From positions 62,001 through 126,000 of the forward strand of contig JARVKI010000014.1 in the NCBI GenBank assembly GCA_036674765.1: a stretch of DNA of 64,000 nt. The letters are read 5' to 3'. Within the stretch, counting starts at the first letter, position 1. Every line of letters begins with the position of its first letter. Source of the stretch: Seiridium cupressi. Taxonomy: Eukaryota; Ascomycota; Sordariomycetes; Amphisphaeriales; Sporocadaceae. The translations under genes were made by a program, and so were the position numbers. Positions 1 to 11,864 of the stretch are shown here, piece after piece. Below the pieces are notes generated by a model. That model was not told the DNA's origin and ran no database searches. It saw only the letters and a program-made list of their open reading frames with translations.

Positions 1-1079
1 GCTAATCGGCATCTTTAGTGGTCCGCTGTGGAACCAGGAATGGTCGCAAACGATTGCAACGGCATGCAGCTAAGGCTGGATTCATTGTCGAGCCAATTAC
101 TTAACTTACATGTATCGGAGACCATCTGTATCTTTCAGTCGTCAAAAAGCACCTCTGAAACAATGTAGCCCTGCGCTGGCGTGAAACCCGCCGCGTCAAG
201 GGTTCGCCAGATGGAAGGCCCCGAGCTCACAGTCAGGGCTTCTGGGCTTGCAGTCGTCCTGCGCTGCAGGGCACCTCCCTGCCTGGCTCAAGCAAGCTCG
301 ACTACGGCAGGGTTGGAACTCCGGAACAGGATAGAAGTGGTTGCCTATATGTACATACGTGTACTTTCAATTGAACGGCAACATGAGCCTAGTAGCCCTG
401 GCGTGCCCCGTATTCAGTCTAATTTCTTTCTTCGTCCTCCATTCTTTCCATTTATTGCGGATGTCATAGCTTTCCGACTACGTTATATCTTCCTCCCCAC
501 AGTTCAGAAATAAAGTACGATCTCACTTAGAATAACCGGTGGAGGGTTTCAAAGAATGGTATCGCCGTAGGAAGTTGATGGTGCGACGTTTCGACGGAGT
601 TGCATATAGAATAGTGGTGCGATTTGTGAACGCGCATGCCGGGGTGTTTTTCTGTTGGCTGGTAATAGAGTTGCGTCCCCTTGCCCTGTGACTGAAACGA
701 TTCTATTACTATAGAACAACACGACAGAGACCTCCTGATGTAACTTAGTACTGGTGTGCGTGCTAACAGGCTTTTTGATGCTGGCATAATGGGCCTAAAG
801 GGGTACATTGTAGTTCACCAGACAGCTATAGCGTAGCCGAAGCTCCAGCACGCTAGCACAAAATGACATTGCTGTTCGTCCGTCCCTTCAACGTCTTTGG
901 CCACAAACAATACTTATTCGACAGACGATTGCTTATAAATGAAATGCTAGGAACAAATTTATACACTGCTTAGATATTATACAGCAAAGCAAGAAATTGA
1001 AGAGCCCAACTATTGTTCCAGATGTCGTACGCACGTCAAAGTCGATCAACGTGCAAGATCCGTAAATGTATGTGACAGA
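1..1079. other. no gene seen (left edge)
   Basis: Short open frames occur but none shows a recognisable domain, splice pattern or codon bias. I see no transposase or RNA gene here. Confidence 0.5.
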
Positions 1080-1127
1080 TGGATCACAGTTCGTCTTGGC
1101 TGCTTTCTTGAAGATGCTTCTTGGGCT

Positions 1128-1874
1128 TCACGGACAGTCCCTTATACCCGTCGAAAAATACTTCGTGTCCCTGATGCTTCTTTGTAAGATAAACCTTGAC
1201 ATCTCATTCTTCCACTGAAGACTTCCAAAGCTAGGATACGATAGACTTACGAGATACTTTCCCGGCCGACCGGCGCACGTCGACTTTAATGGAAAACGAC
1301 GTTGGACGGACCATAGTAAACTTGTGGGGCCGATGTTGAAAACGGTACGAGCCTCGGGAGTTTCCTCTTTAAAGAGTTGAAGGAGATCCTCGAAGCGAGT
1401 GACAATCTCAGGGATGGTAGCTGGGGGGACTCCATAACCAACACCGGTGACGTCCCAGCGAGTGCCGTTCAAAGCGCTGCGGATCACGCCGATATCCTGC
1501 TCAGGGCCAGCGACGACGACTAGATACTGTTAGTCTCTCGAGACACACTAAGTTCCATTGTCGGAGGGTCGTTTGTTTCTCGTACGTTTAACATTATAGC
1601 CTGCTTCAATCATAGTTCGAGTATCGCCAATGATTCCGAGGTCGACCTCGACAGAATTCCAGCCCTGCTTCACCACTAAAGGGTGGTACGAAGGAAGACC
1701 TCTGTGCAGATATTCCTATCAGAACTGGTCTGCAAAGATTTTCAAAGAGTACTTACGTATAGAAGACGTTTACCTCCCCACAGTCATGGGTACCGGCCGT
1801 GGTCTCTTGCGCAGATGCAATACCTGCGGCAATGCAAGCAAGGAAGGCAAGGAATCGTAGGGACAGCATTCTAG
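1128..1874 (-). pseudogene. relic of small conserved fungal protein with secretion-signal exon
   Basis: Read on the minus strand. An ATG at 1874 opens a short exon encoding a hydrophobic leader (MLSLRFLAFLACIAAGIASA) and ends at a GTAAGT donor near 1763. Further on, a patch near 1590-1660 reads as GIIGDTRTMIEAGYNV, and a longer patch (about 1525-1300) reads VAGPEQD, then WDVTGVGYGV, TRFEDLL and SVQRRFPL. The last patches resemble a family of small fungal proteins of unknown function with a GxGYGxRG-type core, recalled from general knowledge. Here the core reads GYGVPP, so the RG is lost. I could not join the exons in one consistent frame, and the C-terminus runs into unrelated sequence, so I treat it as decayed. 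The leader exon may belong to a different relic. I propose no function. Confidence 0.35.
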
Positions 1875-2938
1875 ATATGAGAAATGCAAGAAAAATGATG
1901 CGATAGTTTTGTTGAAGTCGGAAACTTGAGTTTGTGTTCTACAGCGGCTGTGAGAAGTTATAAATGTGTGATAGTTCTGCTAGATACGTGTAGTGAGGTA
2001 ACGGGATACTAACACCAGAGCCTGAGCTTTATATATGATCTTTGATTGCGCGCATTTTGGATCATAATGCTGACAAGTACGGAGGATTTACACGTAAGAC
2101 GTCCCAGTTGTGACTAGAATTGTCCTATCATGTTGGATAGTCCCATAGGATCTAGTGGAGGTACCGCCCCATAACGGAGGCTCGGCCGCGTGGATCTCAA
2201 ACTCGCGACTCGCGCAATTCCGGCTTACCCACTGGTCAAATTGAATTGAATGCGACAATGCAACATCACTCTACGGCACCATCTTCATGGTCGACTAATG
2301 CGAAGTTGTGGAGTTTACAAACTGACGGATATCGCCTTCACCGAACCACATTAAACACGGGCTAAGGTCATAGCGGCTGTCTTTGGTCGTAGCTGCTACT
2401 ATACCAAAAATACCACTAGCACGTAAGTGCTAGTGCAGACTTTATTAATCCTTATATCCTATAACGTCTTTTAGTTGCTACAGTCCGCCGCCCACCGAAT
2501 CCCTAGACCACTGGAGCTTGCCTCTGGCTTTCAATCACCGTTGCGCTAGAATTATCCCGTATAGAGGTAGTCCCACCCCAGAGCTGTCAGCCGTAAGCAG
2601 CCGGCCGCACTCAAAGAGCGGCCGATGGAGCGGCCGATGCTTCCGATAGCGACGTATGGGATCCCACCTTTCCCGGGACCGAAGCATTTGTCCTTATGAT
2701 GTTTGCCGATCCGGTTGCTTATAAAGCCCCGACAATTCGGCCATCGCGACTTCGAAGCTCCGGGCCTTGGGATTTCAAGATGAGGGATAGCTATACTGAC
2801 TGAAGGCGTATTTATTTCACTCTTCGTTTCGTCGTATACTAACATCCACCTTGAATTTCAGAAAGCGTTGGATTGACTACCACTGCTGATTCAGACTCCC
2901 ATTAAACCTTTCGCTACACCCGCCTGCCATACATTACA
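1875..2938. other. no gene seen
   Basis: AT-rich DNA with no supportable coding region. It contains the perfect hairpin listed at 2415-2434 and a short direct duplication of GAGCGGCCGATG near 2615-2640. Confidence 0.5.
2415..2434. repeat. perfect short inverted repeat
   Basis: ACTAGCAC and GTGCTAGT flank a 4-nt loop (GTAA), giving an 8-bp perfect stem. There is no T-run or adjoining gene end to make it a terminator. It could be chance or the edge of a small element. Confidence 0.5.
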
Positions 2939-3879
2939 ATGCTGGACGTTGAAACTTTGACCGTTTATGTCCATAGTATGAAGCTCGTTCATTCCAGTCT
3001 GTAAAAGAAACGAACTAGTGGCAACCCGAACTAGGCGCCGGTCCCAACCCTTTAAAAGTAATCATCATCTGCGAATAGCTAGGTGTACCATACAAAAAGG
3101 TGTGATAAAGTCCTTACGTCTTCTTCCTCTTGTAATTAGGTACTGAATTTACGAAATCTCAGATCGTAGTTGAAGATCCGAAAGAGGAGTGGTTCAGAAA
3201 AATCAACCCAAATGGCCGCTTGCCGGCCATCATTGACCCAAACCTAGACTTGACCTTATGGGAGTCCGGCGTTATCATCGAATATTTGGTCGACACTTAC
3301 GATGTAGAAGGGAAGCTAACTGCTGAGGATCCTAAAACCATGTGGTATTTGAGACAATTCCTCCATTTCCAAGCATCGGGCCAGGTAAGTTTTCCGTCAC
3401 TTAATCCATGAAATTCGAGGACTAGATAGTCATCCAGGAGCAAAAATGCTAAGGAGATGCGTAACAGGGACCCTACTATGGCCAGGCTGTTTGGTTTCAC
3501 AAATGTCCTGAGGATATTCCATTAGCAAAGCCAATATATATCGAGCAAGCCGTTCGCGTCGTGGAGGTTTTGGATGATATGCTGAAGGGCAAGGAATATA
3601 TTGCAGCCGGTAAATTGTGCGTCCCAAAACCAAGACCAAGACCAGGCCTATTTATACCCTGCCTGGGCGCTAGGGTAAAATTTGCATCTCTAATGACCAT
3701 CAAACAGGACTTACGCCGACCTTTCATTCGTCCCTTGGAATCACGTCCTACGATCGGCGCCCTTCTTTCAGGATACGGTATGGAAACGTTATGACCTGGA
3801 GAGAAAGTGTCCGGATTTTATAGCCTGGCATGAAAGAATGATGGCTCGTCCATCGGTTAAAGCTGTATATGGATTGTAG
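2939..3879 (+). pseudogene. Ure2-like glutathione S-transferase, broken
   Basis: Five exons can be traced: 2939-2975, 3035-3099, 3140-3384, 3468-3616 and 3708-3879. They give the order of a fungal Ure2p-type GST. The thioredoxin-fold domain includes AGPNPLKVIII and, later, NPNGRLPAIIDPN and LWESGVIIEYLVDTYD (the ESGAI-type glutathione-binding segment). The alpha-helical C-terminal domain includes ASGQ/GPYYGQA, TYADLSFVPWN and the terminal ARPSVKAVYGL. In exon 2 the expected glutamate of the EEL helix is a TAG stop (3076-3078). The junction between exons 2 and 3 is also out of phase by one base with the only visible donor and acceptor. The last three exons are clean and their splice sites are good. 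The active gene would conjugate glutathione in the cytosol. With an early nonsense codon this copy should not give a full product. Confidence 0.75.
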
Positions 3880-6800
3880 ATTTTTCGCTCGATAGATTTG
3901 AGATAGGAATCAAACATTGACTAGCTCTTAGCTGGACAACACAGATAATAGAGACAGCGCAGAATACGTTTGGCATAGTCTACGCAATAGATATTGCACA
4001 GTCTAAACTACCATATCTATGGTTCTCAATAAACTCAAAGATGCATAATTGGCAATGGATATCATAATTTGGAGTATTCCATATTTTGTGGCTGCAAAAC
4101 CTGTTCGACCTCCTAAGTAGCAATGGGTTTAGATTGATGTCGCGAAGTTACGCAGTCTTCGCCATGAAGGCATGAAAGACGTTGATGAGATATTACTCTG
4201 GCATCCCCGCTCTTCTTGTCGTACCTGTTATCTGTCATTGAGAATCATTATATCGTACCAGTGGACGTTGCATTTGATCAATCCTAGACCATATTTTTCG
4301 ACATTCTTACCCATGGTCATTATCTCAGCTTTGTTTGGCAGGCTTCCCTGACCAACCATCTTGACCGTGCGCCATGTATCGGTGTAATTCCGACACGTTA
4401 CAGTGAGCACCGCTTTAATGACAAACCCGACACTGACGCAAGTGTCGTTCTATGAGTTTCACAGGTTCTGCCTACAAAGCGTTGAAGTCATAAAAGTGCG
4501 TTCGGTCCAAATGTTGAAATTATCCAACGATATGCTGTGTATTCTTAGCTGAACTTGGATTAGCGGAGCGTCATCTCTAATAGCTCGGTATCGTCTCCGG
4601 CATCTGTACGCTCACTTAGCGAGGCCAGTCATTCATCGGGATCGCGCCCTTGCAGCCCCCACTTCATCGTAGAACTGTGTAGTCGAATAAGTTGTCCAAA
4701 TTTGGGTGGCTACCAGGGAACGGCCTCCGACTACCAATAAGCAAGGCCAGCTGGGCGTGGAAGTTGCTGCGGAACGGGCGAAGATTTGACCCTGAGGGTA
4801 GAGCGTTAGCAGCTTTTGAAGTTGAGATTCGGAACCGTCCCAAATTGACGGTGCCGACGAGAAAATGAAGAGTGAACTCCAATTATATAACTTGCGATGA
4901 AGTGACTCTATATTACTCTGTCGCTGGGCGGTGTTCCGCCAGGAGATAAAGCTCATAACAGAGAATCAAATCTTCGACAAAGACAAGATCATATTGCCCT
5001 TGGCAGTTTTTTGAGCCTCTGTGGTTTTACCATGTCGAATTTCAAATCGATTTCGCCCTTTTCCTTTGTTTAGAGATTGCTTGCGCAGTGTGGCCACGTT
5101 ATCCCTCACAGAGCAACGTATGCTTTTCGATAGCTACAAGTACCAACAATACCTTCTTTCCCTCTTTACCTGGTACCAGTAATACGAATGCCATGCCGGA
5201 GTTTTTATCTAACTCATTTGCCTCTGGGTTACAGAGTTTAGGAACGTGGCGAGTCGAAGATATATTCAAGATGCGAGGCACCTATTGCCGCGCGCAGATT
5301 ATAAACGGCCGCCAGCATACGTCACAATTTCTCGAGCATGGTATTACCGGCAACAAATCCTTGTGGTTTGACTTAGGCTACTAATCAATGTATAATTGGT
5401 AGCTATTTGCTAGCAATCAGGTCCGTCCTACACGCTCGATCAGCCGTCTTGGTCACAGTGTCGAGGATAACTATCTGAGCCCCTTCACAAATGTTCAAGA
5501 TCCCCTCCCTATCGAGTTACTTTACAAATTGACTGCGGCTCTCAGAGGCAACCGGCCAGATATGCCGGGTGGATGCCCTGGTCTATTTTGGTCACTCATA
5601 TGGCTCCTTACCCGGCAGTAATTTGTCGCAGAGATACCCAGCAGAAGTCAACGCATATAATTTCTGAGTTCTCTTCTGGGCTTCTTTTCTTCATTGGGAA
5701 ATCTTATATATTATCTGAGTGGTGCAATCGTTCATGCCGAGGTTTTGTCTAACTCTTCATCGGTCGGTAACATTATCATCCAAAACTGCGCATAGTTGGT
5801 TGCAAAGCTAACATGTTTGATCTATTATACGTGAATGAAATGCCTAATCAAAATTTATCAGCATAGTTAGTCCCTCTTTTCCTCGAGGGCTCGGATCCCG
5901 GCTTTACGCCAAGGTTTTTCAAAGTAGCACCTACCACAATTACACCAATCTACGCGGCTCGGGTACCTTGCCCGGCCCTCATCTGCGTGGCTCATGTCTT
6001 CTCCGGCAAGTGGGCCGCGTGCAGTATGATGTACCATCAACTTTCAAATCGGTTGCAATCGGTTCAAAGGGTGAAAACGATCGCGGCTCGTTCTCCTTTG
6101 TTAAGGCTGGGTGAGGGTGTTGCACTGAAGTACCCAAGCAAGCGAGGTGGGGCAGGCCTTGTGCCGGTAAGAGCTCCAGTCTGCTGCGAGAGAACGCAGT
6201 CGGCGCTGAGCAATTTTACAGCAAAAGCATTTCAAGTTATGCAGCATCGATTGGTCTGTTTCAAAGACGGGATATACTGCGCCATGGCGGATATAGTCGT
6301 CTTCACTCATACAAAGCACAGTGCGTTGCTATATGAGCCTGCCTCGCAGTACACAGGAGAGTGCTCTAAGGTTAGTCTAGGCCATTCAATCGCACAAGAA
6401 AGATGGGGAAGTAAGGTATGTTAGGGGAGTAGAGCTGACGTGGGTTCTAACTTAAATCGAATACAGAGGCAACACTATGATCGCCATATCATGAAGTTAA
6501 TAGAGGAAGGTAGTGATCACCTCAAGTTCACGAACAACCGGAACGTCCATTATCAATGCCAAATGCCTGCACCAGCGCCCCCCAAACCCCGAACCACGCG
6601 ACAGAATTGTAGTCTTGGTGCAGCTGCGGGACCGCTTTTATGGGGCACCATACAGTGATTGAGCACGACGGTCCCGCCCGCGAGATACTTAATCGCTAGC
6701 ACATGGAAGAAGCGTAGCCCCCCCACAAATCGAAACCCGCCACGAAGACCCGGTTGCAATTAGTGTAGGAATCGAAGCCATACATATCAACCTTGGGCGT

Positions 6801-7639
6801 CACTGCCCCTCCCCGATAATGATCCTAATCCTGCAGTGAAGTTGAGCCAAGGAGTCTACGATAAGATGAACCGGTGTGGTGCCATCGCATGAGGTCCCTT
6901 TCTTTTCGGATGGTGATTGGCAGCTCATGCATGCCTGGCTCTTCTTAAAAACAAACACTTACCGGTAACACCTGAATCCATCATCTCAGGTAAAGCACAG
7001 CCTGGCGATCCCGCGAGCGTCGGTGCTAGGTCATTTCGAAAAGTCAAAGAACATTTGGGTTTTGGAGGTGTAAAACGTAGGGCTGTGGTTTGTTAAGGCT
7101 CCCGGTTCCGCGCACCACAAGGCTGTCGCGTAGAGCTAGGCGCCATTTCACGATGTGGTAAGCGCTGTGTTGTGCTGGTGGGGGTCGGGCGCTTATGGTG
7201 TGATGAATAAACCCCTATCTGGTACGGCACAGCATTTGGCCTTATCACACCATCGCGAATATGGGCGTGTGGGACCCGGGGGCCGATCCGGTAACCAGAC
7301 TGGCCCCTCTGCTGAAGACCCGGCGCATTGAATGATTCGAGTTGATACAAAAAAAGCAATGCCGACTGCAGAAGTGCTTGGGCGGCCTTCATTTATTTCT
7401 AGATCTGCATCGTGGACCCCACTTGCGCGGAGCCTCGATCCACACATGCCGCTCATATAGATTGTGTCGAACCCCGCCCTCGAACTGTCGCACGTCTATT
7501 TACTGGCAACCAATAATTAACCATTCAATGCCTCTTTATATGAAAGAAGCCCTCGTTGAGAGTATCAAAATGGACCCCGCATCAGCAAGGTATATACCCA
7601 ACAAGGTAAAAGTTCACGATACTGCGCCCTTGATCATCG
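3880..7639. other. long gene-poor stretch
   Basis: Several open frames of 60-145 codons occur on both strands (for example 5088-5384 and 5987-6424 on plus). None shows a domain I recognise, and their composition looks non-coding. I see nothing I can support as a gene in these 3.8 kb. Confidence 0.45.
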
Positions 7640-8211
7640 CTGACACAAATTGTGGTACTAGAAACGGGAGCTCGACATTTCTGGTTCCGAAGTCAAAGAG
7701 GACTCGACGTTTAATTTTGCCCGTCAGTATTTTACTGGAGACATGGATGCGATCGCAGAGGATGTCATGAGGGCCAAGGAGGTGTCGGTCACAGTTCGCA
7801 GTCTCTTTGACAGCGGCGACAAGCCACCGATCAACTTGGAAGAGCGAGGCGGGACCCCTGTACGAGGCGGACCTCCTGCGCGCGCTGTACGGGGAGAGGT
7901 TTGCGTACGAGGAGGAGTTCGTGTACGAGGGGAATCTCAAGTGTTGTCCGACGACATACCTGATCATGGAAATCATACACCACAGTCTTGTATGGACCCC
8001 AAGCAACTGTAAGCCACCTAGGCTAATTGTGGTAGATTCAATGCGGCGCTTACTTGACGCTGAAGACCAGCGCAGTAGTGTGGATGCGCTTGTACGTTTC
8101 ATGGTACCGGAAGCTCACTCGGATCGAGTCACATATGAGAGGCCGGAAATGGTGTCTATATCCTCCCCTCGGGATGCGATTTCACCATGCGAGTCGCCAT
8201 CATATTTCTGA
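7640..8211 (+). other. unrecognised coding-like patch
   Basis: After an acceptor-like GGTACTAG (about 7660) one plus frame reads as acidic, globular-looking protein (EVKEDSTFNFARQYF, then EDVMRAKEVSVTVRSLFDSG). A second plus frame (about 7807-8211) continues in similar style (YEADLLRALYGERFAYEEEF, later LIVVDSMRRLLDAED). The change of frame near 7850 suggests a frameshift or an unrecognised intron in a decayed gene. I do not recognise a family and propose no function. Confidence 0.25.
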
Positions 8212-8783
8212 AGCGGCCCTGTCATATCTGGTTACTTGTATATAATAATGAGGTGTTCGAGCCGTTCCAATTGAGACCTTAGTTGAATGGCGTTAGTGGG
8301 TATTGCTCGAGAATGAGGCGCTGTAATGATGTTGTAAGCAGTTGGGCTCACGCTTGCAACTGCTTCTTCGAGGGTCCTTGCGTTGGAATATCAGAACGGC
8401 TTGTCCTGCCGAAGCATGCGGCACGCATTTAGAGACGACTGTGCATAGTAGGCTGGCACGTGGACGAACAAGTATCGCGGACAGGGAGGGTTTTAATTGG
8501 CAGTTCGCGCTACAACGATGTTGAAGTCCCTAGCCTAACTATATAACTAGTGGCAGGTCTAAGCCGGGTACATTGTAGTGTCGTACGTAAAGCTCCCCCT
8601 AGCATAGCGCATCACGTTGACATCGTCGACGTCTGGCCAATCATAAACAAACCAGAAAGTGGACGGAGAAGGGGGATGACTGTAGCAAAAGGCTCTGTAG
8701 CCTTCTGACCAGATCTACCAGAAACTCACCTCTCTACGCGGCCGACCCAAGCTGCTAAGCCTGGCCCACTACTTTCAAGTCGT
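8212..8783. other. no gene seen
   Basis: Nothing supportable on either strand. It leads into the degenerate repeat block that follows. Confidence 0.5.
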
Positions 8784-9255
8784 GTGAACAATAAGCTGAC
8801 TTTCTTCCATTGCCTCGCTAAACTTTAGTCCCGATTTGCGATTTTCTATGGCCCCCAAAAATTATTTCTTAGCATTTGGTGGATTACTCGGCCGAGCCAT
8901 AAGCTATGACCTATTATTTTCACAAGATGTGGCCAATAGGCTGGCCTTCTCTCACTGCTCTCACCGAATTTCCTAGCCTCATGACTAGGCTGAGCCATGC
9001 GTCCTGGGTCCACTCCTTACGCAAGATGCAACCAATAGGCTGACCTCCTTCCATTGCCTTCGCCAAATCTCAGTTTCGATTTTGGATTGTTGTCCAAATC
9101 CTAAGCCGTCAGACGAGCCTAATGCACAAAGCCTCCACAGAGGCCCACCATGGTCCCTGGGGTCGCAGCAGGCCTTTTAGCTTCCTTACTAACTGCAAGA
9201 TCCAATTAAATAAGCATTTCTTCCCCTCTGTTCAAATATGAGTTTCGATTTCTAG
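8784..9255. repeat. degenerate, irregularly spaced repeat array
   Basis: At least four diverged copies of one segment lie in the same orientation near 8784-8850, 8920-8975, 9022-9085 and 9196-9255. The shared core is roughly CCAATAGGCTGACCT, then TTCCATTGCC, CGCCAAATC and AGTTTCGATTT. Spacing between copies is about 105-175 bp. No open frame covers the block. It may be an old subterminal repeat of a transposon or a decayed minisatellite. Confidence 0.55.
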
Positions 9256-9305
9256 GACCATAGTGCTGTGCGGGAAGTCATGCTGAGAGCCGTCCCGTCT
9301 GTGCA

Positions 9306-10528
9306 TTATTCGACAATAGGCCCCGAATTCACTTCATGTCCCGGCTGTCCTTGGTCATCCAGCCAAGGACGAATACAGTCCTGGCCGGAGGCAGTGCTGC
9401 AGTGGTTTCGTAGAGTGTCTGCGCGCGCAAACTCCTTCTGGCAGCCCCATGGCTGGCCGCTTCCTAAAGTACCGCCGCAAGTGAACTTTTTGTGTTCGTG
9501 CGTCTTTTCGTGACGTCTCCGGTCGTGATCTCTTGCGAAGGCCGCAAAACATATAGTGCAGCGGTAGTCGCGTCTGTCGGTTTGTGCGGCTTGATGAGAG
9601 ATTAGATTGTACTTCTTGTTGAAGACCTTGGGGCAGGATGTGCAGGGAGATTCCGCGATTCTCGGTCGTTTGGGCTTAGGAAGTTCAGGGTTTGGTTCTG
9701 CTGGCTTTCGGGGTACTCCAAGTGGCTCAGGCCTGGGCTCCTTTTGCTTGTTCTTCTCGTCTAAGTCGGGCAAATCTAGCTCCTCGTCCACGCAGACGCC
9801 ATGCTACTGCCTGGTGTGTTTACTTAGATCCTTTTCCGTGTTCATACCAAGGTTATAAGATTGGCACCTAACTATAGTGCACCAGAATGGCCGAAGATGT
9901 TGTCGATGTGGTGATTTCGTTGGTCTGCTGTTCTAAATCCGTTACAGAAATATTGACAACTGAATCTAGGGCACTTGAAGATATTCCGGCCATGTATCTG
10001 CTCCATTTTAGCTTTATCTTCAGCGCTGGTGAGATTACTGTATATAATCTCTATAGCTTCCCGCACGTTCTTCACGATGTCGGCCAGGTCCAATGCAGTT
10101 TCGTTTTCCTTCATTTTACCAAAGAAGGTAAGCTCTTTTCGTGTTGAGATTGCTGCCACTTCCAGGTTGTCGTAGAAGGAACAATCTCGAGACAAATTCA
10201 GTCTCTTCATGTTACCTTGAATTACCGCAAATTGTTTGGTCAGAGCCTTGAAGTGAAGATTCAAAAATACTTCAAGTGATTCTTGCAATTCATACATAAG
10301 TTCTCGGCCCTGGCCCACCACGGCTATGCCATGCTCCAGATTTCGAAGCCACTGAGGGATCGCATACTCCATGAACGCAAAGTAACCACCAGGAACGAGA
10401 GTCGCAACATTCTGAGCGCCACGATAAAAGCCGGCCATGTTCGGATAATCTATGCACATTGATGGGATAGAAATGTCACCCCTAGGAACATCGACTATTG
10501 GATTGTCGTTATACTGCGTGGAAACCAA
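9306..10528 (-). pseudogene. C2H2 zinc-finger protein, frameshifted
   Basis: Minus strand. The first open part (10528-9872) has about 180 residues of helical sequence and then a finger-like segment (FKCPRFSCQYFCNGF..RNHH). The second part (down to 9306) has CQSYNLGMNTEKDLSKH, a proline/lysine-rich linker, and further C2H2 units (CTSCPKVFNKKYNLISH and CTICFAAFARDHDRRRHEKTH). The order of an N-terminal helical region, CP..C finger, TEKDL finger and linker resembles a fungal C2H2 family, recalled from general knowledge. The two parts are in different frames across 9872, and a TAG interrupts the finger after KHTRQ, just before HGV (near 9807). An exon further upstream (10898-10614 minus, joined by a TTCCACGCAG acceptor near 10513) may be its N-terminus but shows no known domain. 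Probably a dead DNA- or RNA-binding regulator. Confidence 0.6.
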
Positions 10529-10898
10529 GAAACTAAAACGATGTTAGTACCGTTCTTTACGGACCCCTTTACGACCTTGATTGACTCACAGCTTAGCGGT
10601 GGTATGAACAAGCTCAGCCCCTCCCCCAATCATCATGGATCTCTACCAAGGATCCGCATATGTCTTTGGCATCTGCCAAGAAGTGCCTCTCTAAGTCAAC
10701 GGATTGGGTATCGACGTGTATACTCTGCGCGGCTTGTATCTCATGCCATTTGATCTCCCACTTGGCACAAACCAACCAACGAAGAAGGAAATCAGATGCA
10801 CTTCTCTGGACAGGGGATGCTCGATCAAATGCACGTGAAAGAATTGACAAAAGGTATATGTTCAACATAGTGTATTGTAGTTGCTTGAAGAGCAACAC

Positions 10899-11864
10899 TT
10901 GAGGATGTGGGAGGGGCTCCCGCTATATACAGCCACAGTGTGGGGCGTACCAGCCACCCACATTTCAACGAGAATCCGCGATCAACTTCACTGTCAGCTA
11001 CTTGCACACACTAAGGCCATATCATCCTTACGCTTGCCCAACTTCCTTCATTAGTACGCTCTCGTCCGGTTCATTCTCTTATCTCCGCTATAGACGGCAG
11101 ACTGAGAAGATGCTTGGCGAACAGCGATGCAGAAGAAACATGCCTGTAATACGTTAGTGAAAGGCTCTTCGGCTGTCAAGCGGACTGAAAAACACCATCT
11201 GTAGCCTCTTGTATTCTCTGAGAAATAGAATTATAACTGCATTGATGTAGGGGCGACGGAGGTGGTAGCGAAGGAATGGAGGCAGCAGCCCTCTAGTAGG
11301 CTTTAGGCAGTATCGTTGGAACTACTTTCTTCTCTCAGGTACACAAAACGAACACCGACTGTAGACAACACCTACGAAAATAGTGATTGGCTTAAATCTC
11401 ACTACTTTCACCGAGACATCTTGTATTTTAGACATCGATTTTCGTTAAATCGCTGCGATCTATATCAATGTGCATTTCGTTAAACCATGGTAAGTCTATG
11501 TGCAGTCAACAGGTACACACCAACACAGTCAATCGAGATCCTTAGTATTACATGTATTTTAAGGTGGCACGACCAGGATCGTACCCTTCCGCCAAGCGTT
11601 ATTGGTTAATCTGACTGGAGCTATGTTAGCACTCTGAGCTCTACAGCGTGGCTATGCATCGGCCAATCCACAGCCTAACAAAGAAGTTCAAGGGAGCTTC
11701 AATCGGTTATCTTTAAGCCTATCCACATCCATCTGCCATGTCCAGAGAACCCGACTCTAGGTTACCTTGATTAAAGCGCTAACTCCACATTCAAGGCAAC
11801 TTCGTTCGAAGCCACCGTCTCCCTATAGGCGTGTCGCGTACATGATTGTCTGGGCGTAGCTTAA
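10899..11864. other. no gene seen
   Basis: No recognisable coding sequence. The missing upstream part of the helicase relic (Walker A region) could have been expected here, but no GxGKT-type motif was found. Confidence 0.4.

Noticed and set aside
5987..6424. 145-codon plus open frame
   Set aside because: No domain recognised; composition like surrounding non-coding DNA.
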